Shown here in pieces: positions 17,219 through 27,443 of a stretch of 64,000 nucleotides of DNA; within the stretch, counting starts at the first letter, position 1; every line of letters begins with the position of its first letter. Position numbers and translations under genes: made by a program. Below the pieces are notes generated by a model that did no database searches, was not told where the DNA came from, and saw only the letters and a list, made by a program, of their open reading frames with translations. This DNA is from Deltaproteobacteria bacterium (GTDB lineage Bacteria; Myxococcota_A; UBA796; UBA2385), in NCBI GenBank assembly GCA_016792625.1, contig JAEUKK010000104.1:29310-93309 (forward strand), written 5' to 3'.

Positions 17219-18703
17219 TCAGTGCCCGGCGGGCCGCGGCCGCGGCAGGGGCACGTTGACCGGCTTGGGGCGGTTGAAGATCTGGATGTACTGCATCCCC
17301 TTCACCACGATGTCGGACGAGATGAAGCTCGAGGCGCCCTTGCTCTCTTCGGCTTCGAGCTGGCGGGCCGAGGCCGCGCCCCAGTCATTGAGCCCGTTCA
17401 CGCTGTTCTTCTGCACGCTGCGCTCGGTGACCAGGCCCTCGCGCATCACCGGCTTGCCGGTCTTGGGGTCGCGCACCCGGCGCAGCTCTTTGTGCCAGTA
17501 GGCGTCGTCGCTGGCCCGCGGGTTGTAGTCGGCCCGCACCGCGCCATAGGGGTCGTCGACCCGAAAACCGTCGCCCTCGACCGCCTGGATGGCCACGATG
17601 TGCGTGGCGCCGCGATCTTGGGTGCCCTTGTGGCGAAAGCTGAGCGCGGCCCCGCCGCCCGCCTCGAGGGCCGCCTGCACCTTGGCGCTGATGTCGGCCC
17701 AGGTGCCGTTCCAGAGGGTCTCGGTCTCGGCTTTTGCGCCCATGCCGAGGGTGTTCAGGGTGCTGGCGGCGTCGCCCATGATGCTGGTGCGCGAGACCCC
17801 GGCCTTGTGGAGCAGGAAGTCGAGCACGTCTTCCATCTGGGCGTCGGCGCGGAAGGCCCCGGCCATCGCGTCGCGATCAGCGGCGCTGACGCTGTGTTGG
17901 CCGCGCACCCGGCGGTAGCCCACGTCGTTCATCGTCGCGTCGATGTACTTGCGGGCCTCGGCCCTCCAGGCGGCGTCTGGGTCCCAGCTGGGCTCGGCGG
18001 CCAGCAGCGAGGGGTCGGCCTTGAGCTCGGCCCCGCGGGCCCGGGTCATCTTGCGGGCGGCGACCTGGGCGTCAATCCAGGAGCTCCGGACCTTCTCTTC
18101 GGCCTGCTGCATCAGCTCGGCGCGCCCCACGCCCAGGCGCTCGAGCACCATCGAGAAGCTGGTGACATTGCAGGTGGCCTCGGGCGCGGCGAGGTTGTCG
18201 GACTGGGTGCGGTACTCGGGCAGGCCGAGGCGGGTGTTCCACTCGGTGGCCGTGTAGCGCGAGCCCTCGGCGCCGCCGCCGCCCTGCACCTCTTGGGCTT
18301 GGGCGATGGGGCCCTCGAGGGCCGAGACCAGCGGGCGCACGCTGAAGATGAGCTCGGGTGCGATGGCCGCGCCCAGCGCCGCGCCCGCCCCCTCAGGCGC
18401 GGTGGGCAAGGTCTGCAGATCGAAGGGCTGGCCCGCCATCAGCGCTGCCGAGGCCCGCTCGACCACGCCGAGGATGCCCTCGATGCGGCGCACCTTCGCC
18501 GCGCCCTGGAGCGCCGCGAGCGCTGCGCCCTCGGTCACCAGCCAGGTCTTGATGCCGTCAATGACCTGCTTGCGCTGCATCACGCCTTGGGCCGCGGCGT
18601 TGCCCGCGCCCCCGCTGGCCGCGGCCGGGCCGGCCGCCGTGGTCTGCTGCAGGGCCTCGCCTTGCTGGGAGGTGGTCTGGTTGGCGAGCTGGTGTTCGGG
18701 CAT
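17219..18703 (-). CDS. C39-like cysteine peptidase without secretion signal
   Basis: A 494-residue protein. Residues 1-60 are Gln/Ala/Gly-rich with a V-M-Q-R-K motif. Residues about 160-400 carry a papain-like C39-type site: [14 protein letters not shown] places the nucleophile at Cys178, G-A-T-H-I-V-A-I-Q places the base at His368, and V-D-D-P-Y-G supplies Asp384. The spacing is larger than in small C39_2 domains because a helical segment (about 205-330) is inserted. The C-terminus is basic and Pro-rich. No signal peptide or membrane segment is present, so it acts in the cytoplasm or is exported by a contractile or other apparatus. The M-Q-R-K-type N-terminus recalls cargo of extracellular contractile injection systems (inference). 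The ATG follows GAGGAG. Confidence 0.7.
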   Translation of the reverse strand: MPEHQLANQTTSQQGEALQQTTAAGPAAASGGAGNAAAQGVMQRKQVIDGIKTWLVTEGAALAALQGAAKVRRIEGILGVVERASAALMAGQPFDLQTLPTAPEGAGAALGAAIAPELIFSVRPLVSALEGPIAQAQEVQGGGGAEGSRYTATEWNTRLGLPEYRTQSDNLAAPEATCNVTSFSMVLERLGVGRAELMQQAEEKVRSSWIDAQVAARKMTRARGAELKADPSLLAAEPSWDPDAAWRAEARKYIDATMNDVGYRRVRGQHSVSAADRDAMAGAFRADAQMEDVLDFLLHKAGVSRTSIMGDAASTLNTLGMGAKAETETLWNGTWADISAKVQAALEAGGGAALSFRHKGTQDRGATHIVAIQAVEGDGFRVDDPYGAVRADYNPRASDDAYWHKELRRVRDPKTGKPVMREGLVTERSVQKNSVNGLNDWGAASARQLEAEESKGASSFISSDIVVKGMQYIQIFNRPKPVNVPLPRPRPAGH

Positions 18704-18838
18704 GAGCCGCTCCTCGGGCCATGCTACCGGAGCCCGCGCCCCACCAGAGAACGGATCGGTGTTGGCCGCTGGAACACAAGACCAACCGTGGCTTTGGCTG
18801 GTGTCGGGCCGATGACCTGGGGCCGAGGCCCGCGGGTC

Positions 18839-18856
18839 GCGCCGACCTCTCGGCGC
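18839..18856. promoter_or_regulatory. Inverted repeat upstream of acs, possible operator
   Basis: GCGCCGA-CCTC-TCGGCGC is a perfect 7-bp inverted repeat in the 201-bp divergent gap between the C39-like peptidase and acs. It lies 49-66 bp before the acs ATG. TAGGCT at 18870-18875 could be a weak -10, which would put the repeat over the -35 region. Confidence 0.35.
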
Positions 18857-18904
18857 GGGCCACCTCTGGTAGGCTCGGGCTGCACCCCGCGACCGGAGCC
18901 CCCG

Positions 18905-20875
18905 ATGCCCACCTTGATCTCCCCGCCCGAGGCCTTCGCGGCCGCCGCCGTGCTCGACCGGTCGGCGGAGGCCGCGCACCGGGCCGCCGCCGCGGCCGAC
19001 CCGGTCGCCTGGTGGGCGGACCGGGCGCGGGAGCTGCTGCGGTGGGATCAGCCCTTCACAGTGGCGCTGGATGCGCAAAACCCGCCGTTTTTTCGCTGGT
19101 TCGCCGACGGCACCCTCAACGTCTCGGCCAACTGCCTCGACCGGCACCTCGACGGCCCCCGGGCCGACGCGCCGGCGCTGATCTTTGAAGATGACGATGG
19201 GTACGTCACGCCGATCAGCTTCCGGGCGCTGCACGCCCGGGTCTGCGCGCTGGCCAACGGGCTGGCCGCCCGTGGCTATGGGCGAGGCGACCGGGCGATC
19301 CTCTACCTGCCCATGTCGATCGAGGCGATCGTCGTGATGCAGGCCTGCGCGCGCCTCGGCATCACCCACTCGGTGGTTTTTGGTGGCTTCTCGGCCAAGG
19401 CGCTGCACGAGCGGATCGACGATCTCGGCGCCACGCTGGTCATCTGCGCCGACGGCCAGCGCCGCGGCGGCCGGGCGCTGCCCCTGCTGCCCGCCGTGCA
19501 GGAGGCCCTGACCCTGGGCGGGTGCGCCTCGGTGCGCGAGGTCATCGTCTGGCGGCGGCTCGGGTTGAGCCTGGCCGGGACCGACCCGCGCGAGGTCGAT
19601 CTCGCGGCGGTCATCGCGGGCCAAGCCGAGCAGCACGCCGCGCCGCGCCTGCCCGCCGAGCACCCGCTGTTCGTGCTGTACACCTCGGGCTCGACGGGCA
19701 AGCCCAAGGGTGTGCAGCACAGCGCGGCGGGCTACCTGCTGCACGCGCTGCTCACCACACGGTGGACCTTCGACGCCAAGGCCGCGGATGTGTTTTGGTG
19801 CACGGCCGACGTGGGGTGGATCACCGGGCACACCTACGTCGCCTATGGGCCGCTGGCCGCTGGTCTCACCCAGGTCATCTTCGAGGGGGTGCCCTCGTAC
19901 CCGCACTTCGGTCGGGTCTACGAGGTGATCCAGCGGCACGGCGTGACCATCTTCTACACGGCGCCGACGGCCATCCGCGCGCTGATCAAGGCCAGCCACG
20001 ACCACCCCGAGCACGCACCGGGTCAGTACGATCTGCAGGGCCTCCGTTTGCTGGGGTCGGTGGGCGAGCCGATCAACCCTGAGGTCTGGCGCTGGTACCA
20101 CGCCGAGGTGGGCGGCGGGCGGTGCCCGATCGTCGACACCTTCTGGCAGACCGAGACCGGCGGGCACGTGATCACCCCCTTGCCCGGGCTGACCCCGCTG
20201 CAGCCCGGCTCGTGCACCCTGCCCTTCCCGGGGATCGACGCAGAGGTCGTGGACGAGGCGGGTCAGCCGGTCCCCCATGGTCAGGGTGGTTTGCTCGTGA
20301 TCCGCCGACCCTTCCCGTCGATGCTGCGGACGATTTGGGGTGACCCTGAGCGATTTGTGCGCACCTATTTCCCTCCAGAGCTGGGCGGTGCGTACCTCGC
20401 CGGAGACGGCGCCGTACGAGACCCCGAGACGGGATACTTTACCATCACCGGCCGGATTGACGACGTGCTCAACGTCTCGGGCCACCGCCTCGGCACGATG
20501 GAGGTCGAGTCTGCCCTGGTCAGCCACCCCGCGGTGGCCGAGGCGGCGGTGGTCGGCGCGCCCGACCCCATCACCGGCGAGGCCATCGTGGCTTTTGTGA
20601 CGCTCAAGGGCGCGGTGCCCGCGGGCGAGGCGGCGGCCGCGCTGGCCGCGGCCCTGCGCGCCTGGGTGGCCCACGAGATCAGCCCGATCGCCAAGCCCCG
20701 CGAGCTGCGCTTCGTCGAGGCCCTGCCCAAGACCCGCTCGGGCAAGATCATGCGGCGCTTGCTGCGCGCGCTGGCCCGCGGCGAAGAGGTGCGGGGGGAC
20801 ACCTCGACCCTCGACCTGGGCGCGCCGGGCCGACCGAGCCCCCTGGAGCAGCTCGCCCAGGTGGTCGGTCACTGA
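18905..20875 (+). CDS. acs: Acetyl-CoA synthetase (AMP-forming)
   Basis: A 656-residue adenylate-forming enzyme that makes acetyl-CoA from acetate, ATP and CoA. The P-loop-like motif [11 protein letters not shown] begins at about residue 259. [11 protein letters not shown] follows, [11 protein letters not shown] is the acetate and AMP pocket motif, [13 protein letters not shown] is the hinge, and R-S-G-K-I-M-R-R near the C-terminus carries Lys614, the residue acetylated by Pat-type enzymes in characterised Acs. The pocket sequence and T-P-L-P-G run match Acs better than propionyl-CoA synthetase. The ATG at 18905 gives the usual family length; the longer frame upstream is non-coding. Confidence 0.95.
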   Translation: MPTLISPPEAFAAAAVLDRSAEAAHRAAAAADPVAWWADRARELLRWDQPFTVALDAQNPPFFRWFADGTLNVSANCLDRHLDGPRADAPALIFEDDDGYVTPISFRALHARVCALANGLAARGYGRGDRAILYLPMSIEAIVVMQACARLGITHSVVFGGFSAKALHERIDDLGATLVICADGQRRGGRALPLLPAVQEALTLGGCASVREVIVWRRLGLSLAGTDPREVDLAAVIAGQAEQHAAPRLPAEHPLFVLYTSGSTGKPKGVQHSAAGYLLHALLTTRWTFDAKAADVFWCTADVGWITGHTYVAYGPLAAGLTQVIFEGVPSYPHFGRVYEVIQRHGVTIFYTAPTAIRALIKASHDHPEHAPGQYDLQGLRLLGSVGEPINPEVWRWYHAEVGGGRCPIVDTFWQTETGGHVITPLPGLTPLQPGSCTLPFPGIDAEVVDEAGQPVPHGQGGLLVIRRPFPSMLRTIWGDPERFVRTYFPPELGGAYLAGDGAVRDPETGYFTITGRIDDVLNVSGHRLGTMEVESALVSHPAVAEAAVVGAPDPITGEAIVAFVTLKGAVPAGEAAAALAAALRAWVAHEISPIAKPRELRFVEALPKTRSGKIMRRLLRALARGEEVRGDTSTLDLGAPGRPSPLEQLAQVVGH

Positions 20876-20922
20876 GGCCGGGGGAGCCCTGCGGCGCTGG
20901 CGGGTGGCCCGAGCTGGCCGCC

Positions 20923-21304
20923 TCAGGGCGCGGGCTGCCCGCCGTGGACCGCGCGGTCGAGCGCGGCGAGCAGCCGGGGCAGGGTGACCGGCTTGCTCAG
21001 CACCTCGCTGGCGCCGAGGGTGAGCAGGTCGTGGTCGCCGTAGTCGCCGTAGCCGGTGAGGAAGACCAAGGGGGTGGGGTCGTTGCCCGCGCGCAGCGCG
21101 CGCAGCAGCCCCGGACCGTCGAGCTGCGGCATGCGCACGTCGGAGAGGATGACGTCGACCCGCTCGTCGCGGAGGCGCTGGAGCGCCTCAACGCCGTCGG
21201 CCGCCTCGGTCACCCGCAGCCCCGCCCGGCGGAGCAGCCGACCCAAGGCGTCGACGAGCAGAGGCTCGTCGTCGACCAGCAGCACGCGCAGCGGAGGGAC
21301 AGCG

Positions 21305-21315
<11 letters not shown>
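20923..21315 (-). CDS. Stand-alone receiver-domain response regulator
   Basis: A 130-residue single CheY-like domain: the V-D-D-E acidic pocket at about 14-17, phospho-acceptor Asp59 in I-L-S-D-V-R-M-P, Thr87 in V-F-L-T-G, and Lys108 in L-S-K-P. There is no output domain, so it signals by protein contact or shuttles phosphate. The GTG start overlaps the end of the histidine kinase gene by 11 bp, implying translational coupling and that the kinase upstream is its partner. Confidence 0.85.
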
Positions 21316-22822
<1,507 letters not shown>

Positions 22823-22915
22823 GGTCCCTCCCGCGGCGGGGCCGCGGCCCAAGGCTACCATGGTCGGGGCGGTCGGGCTGACGCAAATCAGTCATCTCGT
22901 GGGTCGAACCCGCGC

Positions 22916-23404
22916 TTAGGCGCCCCGGGGCAGGGCGCGCTCGATCTCGCCCGCGAGGCTCGCCGGCTCGTCACGGGGGCTGAAGCGCGTGATGGTGCGG
23001 CCATCGGGGCGCACGAGGAACTTCGTGAAGTTCCACTTGATCGCCTGGGTGCCCAGCAGGCCCGGCGCGGCCTTCTTGAGCTGCACGAACAGCGGGTGGG
23101 CGCCGGCGCCGTTGACCTCGACCTTGGCGAACATGGGGAAGCTGACGTCATAGGTGAGGCTGCAGAAGCGCTGGATCTCGGCCTCGTCGCCCGGCTCTTG
23201 GTGCCCGAACTGGTCGCAAGGAAAGCCGAGCACCACCAAGCCGCGGTCTTTGTAGCGCTGGTGCAGCTCTTCGAGCCCCTTGTACTGGGGGGTGAAGCCG
23301 CACTTGCTCGCGACATTGACGACCAGCAAGGTCTTGTCGGCGAAGTCGCGCAGGGTCTTCGCCTCACCGGTGATGGTGCGGACCTCGACATCATAGAGGC
23401 TCAT
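22916..23404 (-). CDS. Glutathione peroxidase-family thiol peroxidase
   Basis: A 162-residue Cys-type GPx: N-V-A-S-K-C-G-F-T-P-Q-Y puts the peroxidatic Cys at 35, F-P-C-D-Q-F-G the conserved Cys63/Gln loop, and W-N-F-T-K-F the Trp-Asn pair. Cys81 (R-F-C-S-L) is placed like the resolving Cys of thioredoxin-dependent members, so this is probably a thioredoxin peroxidase and not a true glutathione enzyme. It reduces organic hydroperoxides in the cytoplasm. AAAGGAG precedes the ATG. It starts 38 bp after ohrR on the same strand, so the two are likely one operon under OhrR control. Confidence 0.94.
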   Translation of the reverse strand: MSLYDVEVRTITGEAKTLRDFADKTLLVVNVASKCGFTPQYKGLEELHQRYKDRGLVVLGFPCDQFGHQEPGDEAEIQRFCSLTYDVSFPMFAKVEVNGAGAHPLFVQLKKAAPGLLGTQAIKWNFTKFLVRPDGRTITRFSPRDEPASLAGEIERALPRGA

Positions 23405-23442
23405 GGGGGCTCCTTTGAGGCAGTGGCCTCGGACAGGGGGGC

Positions 23443-24003
23443 TCAGGCGGTGGGTTCGGGCGGGGGGAGGGGATCGACGGGGTCGACCGCGCGCTGCAAG
23501 GCGACGACCAGCTGCTGGAGCTGGCCGCGCAGCGCGAGGAGGGCGGCGCGCTCGTCGTCGCTCTCGGGCGGTCGCCCGCCAAAGACCCGGCAGAGCAGGG
23601 CTTGGGGTACGCCCGCCGCCTGCGCGCGCAGGGCCCAGCCGGCGGCTGTGGGCCGGACCACCACTTGGCGTCGGTCGCCGGGGTGGGGCGCGCGGGAGAC
23701 GAGGCCGCGCTGCTCGAGGCGGCTGAGCAGCGGCGAGAGGGTGCCGCTGTCGAGCAGCAGGCGCTCGCCCAGCGCGCGCACGCTGAGGGCCCCACCCTCC
23801 CACAAGGCGAGCAGGGCGATGTACTGCGGGTAGGTGAGCCCGAGCGGCTCGAGCAGCGGGCGGTAGGCCCGGGTCACGAGGTTGCTCGCCGCATACAGCG
23901 GGAAGCAGAGCTGGGCGTCGAGCCGCAGCAGCGCGTGGGCGTCGTCGTCGTCGTGGCCCGTGGTCGGCGAAGGCGGCGGGGCGGTGGGCGTGCGCAGATC
24001 CAT
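23443..24003 (-). CDS. ohrR: OhrR-type MarR-family peroxide-sensing repressor
   Basis: A 186-residue winged-helix repressor. L-D-A-Q-L-C-F-P-L-Y-A-A-S matches the sensor segment of OhrR; Cys33 corresponds to the Cys15 oxidised by organic hydroperoxides. L-G-L-T-Y-P-Q-Y-I-A-L-L-A-L-W-E, L-L-L-D-S-G-T-L-S-P-L-L-S-R-L-E-Q-R-G-L and the wing P-H-P-G-D-R-R are diagnostic. The N-terminus is about 15 residues longer than in B. subtilis OhrR, with an Asp run. A later Cys (L-L-C-R-V-F) could resolve the oxidised sensor. The start ATG at 24003 lies 22 bp from a palindromic operator. It precedes the peroxidase gene it probably controls. Confidence 0.9.
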   Translation of the reverse strand: MDLRTPTAPPPSPTTGHDDDDAHALLRLDAQLCFPLYAASNLVTRAYRPLLEPLGLTYPQYIALLALWEGGALSVRALGERLLLDSGTLSPLLSRLEQRGLVSRAPHPGDRRQVVVRPTAAGWALRAQAAGVPQALLCRVFGGRPPESDDERAALLALRGQLQQLVVALQRAVDPVDPLPPPEPTA

Positions 24004-24024
24004 GCCGCGGCCATAGCCCCCATT

Positions 24025-24060
24025 CAGTTGTGTGCAACTGAAATCGGTTGCGTGCGATGG
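24025..24060 (-). promoter_or_regulatory. Probable OhrR operator, two sites 20 bp apart
   Basis: CAGTTG-TGTG-CAACTG (24025-24040) is a perfect inverted repeat in the ohrR upstream region. CGGTTG-CGTG-CGATGG (24045-24060) is a degenerate copy displaced by exactly 20 bp, two helical turns, as expected for two repressor dimers on one DNA face. The A+T content stands out sharply from the surroundings. Confidence 0.6.
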
Positions 24061-24079
24061 AATTTCTGCCGCGGGTGGC

Positions 24080-25048
24080 TCAGCGCGGGGCGAGCCCCTC
24101 GAGCCAGCGCACGATCCGTGGCTCGAGCCAGTAGACCGGCTTGTGCGGCGGGCCGGCCACAAAGCCGACGTGCCCGCCCCCGGTCGAGACCTCGGCGCGG
24201 ATCGCGGGGCTGAGGTCCTCGGCGCGGGGCAAGGCGGCGGGCGCGAGGAAGGGGTCGTCGGCCGCGACCAAGATCAGCGTGGGCACCCGCACGCGGTGCA
24301 GCTGCGGCCGGCTGCTCGCCCGCGCGTAGTAGTCCTCGGCGTCGGCGAAGCCGTGCACCGGCGCGGTGAACGCGTCGTCGAAGGTCGGGAAGCGGCGGGC
24401 GGCGACGATGCGGTCCCAGTCGAGGTGCTGGGAGATGAGGGCGCGGCGCTGGGCTAGGCGCCGCTTGAGCCGCCGCAGGAGGAGCCCCTGGTAGAAGCGG
24501 GAGAAGCCGCTGTTGAGGCGGTCGACGCAGGGCCGCAGCTCGAGGGCCACGCTGATCGCCGCCGCGCCGTGCAGCGGCACCGCCTCGGCGCGCTCACCGA
24601 GCAGCTTGAGCAGCGCGTTTCCGCCGAGGGAGATGCCCACCGCCGCCCGCGGCCGGTTGGGGTAGCGCCGGGCCAGCTCGTGGAAAACAACGTCCAGATC
24701 GCTGGTCATGCCGTTGTGGTAGGTGATGAGGCTGCGGTTGGGTCGCCGGGCGCAGCCGCGGAAGTGGAAGAGGCAGACCCGCCAGCCCGCCCCGGCCATG
24801 GCCCGCGCGAGCCCGCGGATGTGCACGCTCTCATAGGAGCCGCCGAGGCCGTGGATCAGCACCACCACCGGGCCCTCGGTCGGGCCCGTCCAGCCGAGCT
24901 CGAGGAAGTCGCCGTCGGGGAGGGTGAATTCCTCCCACTCGAGGGGGAGGGGGACCGCCCGCCGCACCTGGGCCCCGATGGTCTGCGCGTGGGCCCCGGG
25001 CAGCCACCAGGCCGGGCGAAAGTCGCTCTCGACAACGACGCCGTGCAT
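24080..25048 (-). CDS. YheT-family alpha/beta hydrolase
   Basis: A 322-residue cytoplasmic hydrolase. V-V-L-I-H-G-L-G-G-S is the oxyanion strand-loop, G-I-S-L-G-G-N-A-L-L-K gives the nucleophile Ser140, V-A-A-D-D-P-F gives Asp264 or 265, and T-G-G-G-H-V-G-F gives His293. F-R-G-C-A-R-R-P-N and Y-H-N-G-M-T-S-D are typical of the YheT/EMB8 group, whose physiological ester substrate is unknown. It lies upstream of ohrR on the same strand, but the operator region between them suggests separate control. Confidence 0.93.
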   Translation of the reverse strand: MHGVVVESDFRPAWWLPGAHAQTIGAQVRRAVPLPLEWEEFTLPDGDFLELGWTGPTEGPVVVLIHGLGGSYESVHIRGLARAMAGAGWRVCLFHFRGCARRPNRSLITYHNGMTSDLDVVFHELARRYPNRPRAAVGISLGGNALLKLLGERAEAVPLHGAAAISVALELRPCVDRLNSGFSRFYQGLLLRRLKRRLAQRRALISQHLDWDRIVAARRFPTFDDAFTAPVHGFADAEDYYARASSRPQLHRVRVPTLILVAADDPFLAPAALPRAEDLSPAIRAEVSTGGGHVGFVAGPPHKPVYWLEPRIVRWLEGLAPR

Positions 25049-25157
25049 ATTCTCGCTCCTCGATGACCGGTGCCAACCTGGGCGCCTCCGCGCCGCGGGG
25101 GCCTCTAAGCCCGGCGCCCGCCGCTGGGGAGCCCCCGCGCCCGGCCGACCCGGGGGC

Positions 25158-25186
25158 GCGGCGCAGCCGCGGCCGCGCAGCGGCCG
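25158..25186. repeat. Tandem mini-hairpins, GCA loops
   Basis: GCGGC-GCA-GCCGC (25158-25170) is followed directly by CGGCCGC-GCA-GCGGCCG (25170-25186). Same architecture as the pair at 9387, in the 249-bp gap between yheT and the phosphoesterase, which otherwise shows nothing but G+C-rich sequence. Confidence 0.55.
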
Positions 25187-25297
25187 AGCCGGGCGGACCG
25201 CGACCCGACGCGCAGCGGCGCGGCGCGGGCCGGGGCCCCGGCGACGCCCCAGGGGGCGGCCGCAGGCGCCCTGCCCGTTGCCCGCTCCCTGTTGCCC

Positions 25298-26155
25298 TTA
25301 GCCCGCGGCGGGGACCAGCTCGATGAGCGTCAGCTCGGGTGGGGTCATAAATCGCACGGGCAGGATGCTCATGCCCAGGCCCCCGGTGACAACGGCCTGT
25401 CGGCCATCCGCTTGCACGTGCCCATAGGCGAAGCGGGTGTCTGTGATCGGCACGACCGGCCGCCCGAGCAGGGGCAGCCAGACCTGCCCGCCGTGGGTGT
25501 GGCCGGCGACCAGAAGCGCGGCGTTCTCGGGAAGTGACCGGAAAATGTCGGGCGTGTGGCTCAGTACCACCACCGGCGCGCTGCCGTCGACCGGCGCGAA
25601 GGCCCGCTGCAGGTCGACCCGGCGGGGGGTCGCCATATCTTCGAGGCCGACCACCCACAGCGCGGCGCCGCCGGCCTCGACCCGCACCGCCTCGTCCATC
25701 AGCACGCGGATGTGGGTCTGACCGAGCAGGCGCAGGACCTCGGGCCCATCCCACCACCAGTCGTGGTTGCCCATGACCGCGTAGGCGCCCATCGGCGCGC
25801 TGATCTGGGCCATCGCCGCCACGGTGTCTGCGGGCTGCACAAAGAAGGGCGCACCCCAGCCGAGGCGCTTGAGGTTCTTGTTCTCATAGGCATAGTCGCC
25901 CACGAAGAAGACCACGTCGGGCCGCAGGGCCGCGGCCTCGGCCATGGTGCGCTCGAGGCGCGCCTTGTCCCACCAGGGCCACATGGGCTGCGGGTCGCCG
26001 ATGAGCAGGGCCCGCACCGGCGCCGCCAGACCCGGTAAGGCCACCCGGTGGGTGGTGACCACGAGCCGCATCGGCTCGATCATGACGGCGTAGACGCCAA
26101 GGAGCACGAGCAGCAGGGCGGCGAGCGCGGCGGCCTTCGCTGCCCGGGACCTCAT
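25298..26155 (-). CDS. Membrane-anchored metallophosphoesterase
   Basis: A 285-residue protein with one N-terminal hydrophobic anchor (residues about 8-25) and a calcineurin-like phosphoesterase domain outside the cytoplasm. Metal motifs are visible: L-L-I-G-D-P-Q in the first block (in place of D-x-H), F-F-V-G-D-Y-A, V-M-G-N-H-D-W-W, and V-A-G-H-T-H-G-G-Q-V. It resembles the YkuE/LpxG-like subgroup, which acts on UDP-sugars or lipid phosphates, but the exact substrate is unknown. Its ATG overlaps the stop of a 52-residue membrane-protein gene (ATGA), so translation is coupled. Confidence 0.88.
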   Translation of the reverse strand: MRSRAAKAAALAALLLVLLGVYAVMIEPMRLVVTTHRVALPGLAAPVRALLIGDPQPMWPWWDKARLERTMAEAAALRPDVVFFVGDYAYENKNLKRLGWGAPFFVQPADTVAAMAQISAPMGAYAVMGNHDWWWDGPEVLRLLGQTHIRVLMDEAVRVEAGGAALWVVGLEDMATPRRVDLQRAFAPVDGSAPVVVLSHTPDIFRSLPENAALLVAGHTHGGQVWLPLLGRPVVPITDTRFAYGHVQADGRQAVVTGGLGMSILPVRFMTPPELTLIELVPAAG

Positions 26156-26310
26156 TGGACGTACCCAATCTCGCGCATCATCTCTTCGGTCTCGGCCCGG
26201 TCGGGCGGGGCTTCGGGCGCGGGTGTCTGGCTCAGCCACCAGCCGAGGCCCAGCCCGGCGGCGAGCAGCGCGACAGAGGCGAGGAGCAGGGGGCGGTGGC
26301 GCAGCAGCAT
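26152..26310 (-). CDS. 52-residue single-span membrane protein coupled to the phosphoesterase
   Basis: A short open frame behind GGAGGG: M-L-L-R-H-R-P, a hydrophobic helix (about 8-26, ending G-W-W-L-S), then a Pro/Ala/Glu stretch and the tail E-E-M-M-R-E-I-G-Y-V-Q. Its TGA overlaps the phosphoesterase ATG, strong evidence that it is translated. The tail resembles the L-G-Y-V motif at the C-terminus of sulfatase-superfamily proteins; the sulfatase at 35736 ends E-A-L-G-Y-V-Q. It may be a membrane subunit or chaperone of the phosphoesterase; no family is known to me. Confidence 0.7.
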   Translation of the reverse strand: MLLRHRPLLLASVALLAAGLGLGWWLSQTPAPEAPPDRAETEEMMREIGYVQ

Positions 26311-26408
26311 GGACCCTCCGGCGGGCGCCGCGCTGGCGCGGGCCTCTGCGCGCCCTTATCCGAAGGGGCGGCGGTCGATCTGTGGCGGACCGGGCACCGG
26401 GGGGCAGC

Positions 26409-27431
26409 ATGGCGAGCGAGGCGCACCTCCTCGACGGCCTGCGGGCCGCCGACCAGCTGCTCGGCGCCGCCGGCCGGGCCGAGGTCGAGGCCCAGCTCGC
26501 CGCGCTCGAGCGCCGGGTCAGCGGGCTGCGCGAGGGCCCGATGCGGCGGGCGGTCTGCGCGGCTTGGCTGGTCGATCTGCCGCCGGCGCCCTTGGTCGCG
26601 GCGTTGGTGCTGCTGCTTGGGCGCGCCCGCGCCGGCGGCGCGCTGGCCCGTGTGGTGCTGCAGCAGCTCGCCTTGGAGCCGGTGGCCTACGCCCAGCTTG
26701 ACCCGGCGGTGGCGGCGGAGGCGGCGCGGCTGGCGGCCTCGGCGGGGCTGGGCGGTGTCGGGCGCCTTCTGCAGGGTGAGCTGGCCGAGCTCGACCGCGC
26801 CGACGAGGCCCGCGAGAACCCGGCCTTGGACCTGCCGCTTGGGGTGCGCCGGGCCGCTGCGCGGGCGCAGGACCGCTTCGCCCTTGACCGCTTGCTGCGC
26901 GACCAGGACTGGCGCGTGATCAGCCTGCTGCTCGACAACCCGCGCCTGACCGAGCGCGACGTCATCGTGGTCGCTGCCCTGCGCCCGACCCGGCCCGAGG
27001 TGCTGCAGGTCGTCGCGCAGCACCCGCGCTGGTCGACCCGCCCGGCGGTCCGCAAGGCCCTGTGCTGCAACCCGCACCTGCCGCTGGTGATCGCCCGCCG
27101 GCTGCTGCCCACCCTGCTCGTGCAAGACCTGCGGCATGTGCAAGCCGCGGGCGCCTTGGTGCCGGCGCTCGCGCGTGAGGTGCCGGCCCTGCTCGCCGCC
27201 CGCCAGCGGCAGGCGCCCACCGAGATCGACGCGGACGAGGTCGATCCGGGGGAGATTGAGGCGCTGCTCGCCGCGCTCGGCGCGAACGACGAGGAGAGCG
27301 GCGCAGAGGAGCCGTCTGTGGGGGCCGCTGCGGAAGGCGCTGCTGCGGGGCCATCCGCCGAGGGGCGGGAGGGCGCGCGACCGGCGGCGGGGGCGCCCGC
27401 TGGCCCGGTGGGTGAGCTGGACCTGCCCTGA
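26409..27431 (+). CDS. Helical-repeat hypothetical protein
   Basis: A 340-residue soluble protein, almost all alpha-helical. The middle part (about 155-250) has HEAT-like pairs: D-W-R-V-I-S-L-L-L-D-N-P-R-L-T, V-V-A-A-L-R-P-T-R-P-E-V-L-Q-V-V-A, and V-R-K-A-L-C-C-N-P-H-L-P. The last 70 residues are a Glu/Ala/Gly-rich tail. Such folds are scaffolds; no enzyme motif is present. It is divergent from the phosphoesterase unit and convergent with tatA. The ATG was chosen over an in-frame upstream GTG because the extension runs through the non-coding divergent gap. Confidence 0.7.
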   Translation: MASEAHLLDGLRAADQLLGAAGRAEVEAQLAALERRVSGLREGPMRRAVCAAWLVDLPPAPLVAALVLLLGRARAGGALARVVLQQLALEPVAYAQLDPAVAAEAARLAASAGLGGVGRLLQGELAELDRADEARENPALDLPLGVRRAAARAQDRFALDRLLRDQDWRVISLLLDNPRLTERDVIVVAALRPTRPEVLQVVAQHPRWSTRPAVRKALCCNPHLPLVIARRLLPTLLVQDLRHVQAAGALVPALAREVPALLAARQRQAPTEIDADEVDPGEIEALLAALGANDEESGAEEPSVGAAAEGAAAGPSAEGREGARPAAGAPAGPVGELDLP

Positions 27432-27443
27432 GCGGGCGGGGCC

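Noticed and set aside
17219..20872. Very long minus-strand open frame (1217 codons) spanning the acs region
   Set aside because: Only the part below 18703 has coding character and an ATG with ribosome binding site. The rest is the His/Arg/Gly-rich antisense of acs, typical of G+C-rich DNA.
22893..22915. tRNA-like T-arm (GGGTCGAACCC) near 22898-22908
   Set aside because: The loop lacks a base for a normal T loop and no acceptor, D or anticodon arms can be formed around it.
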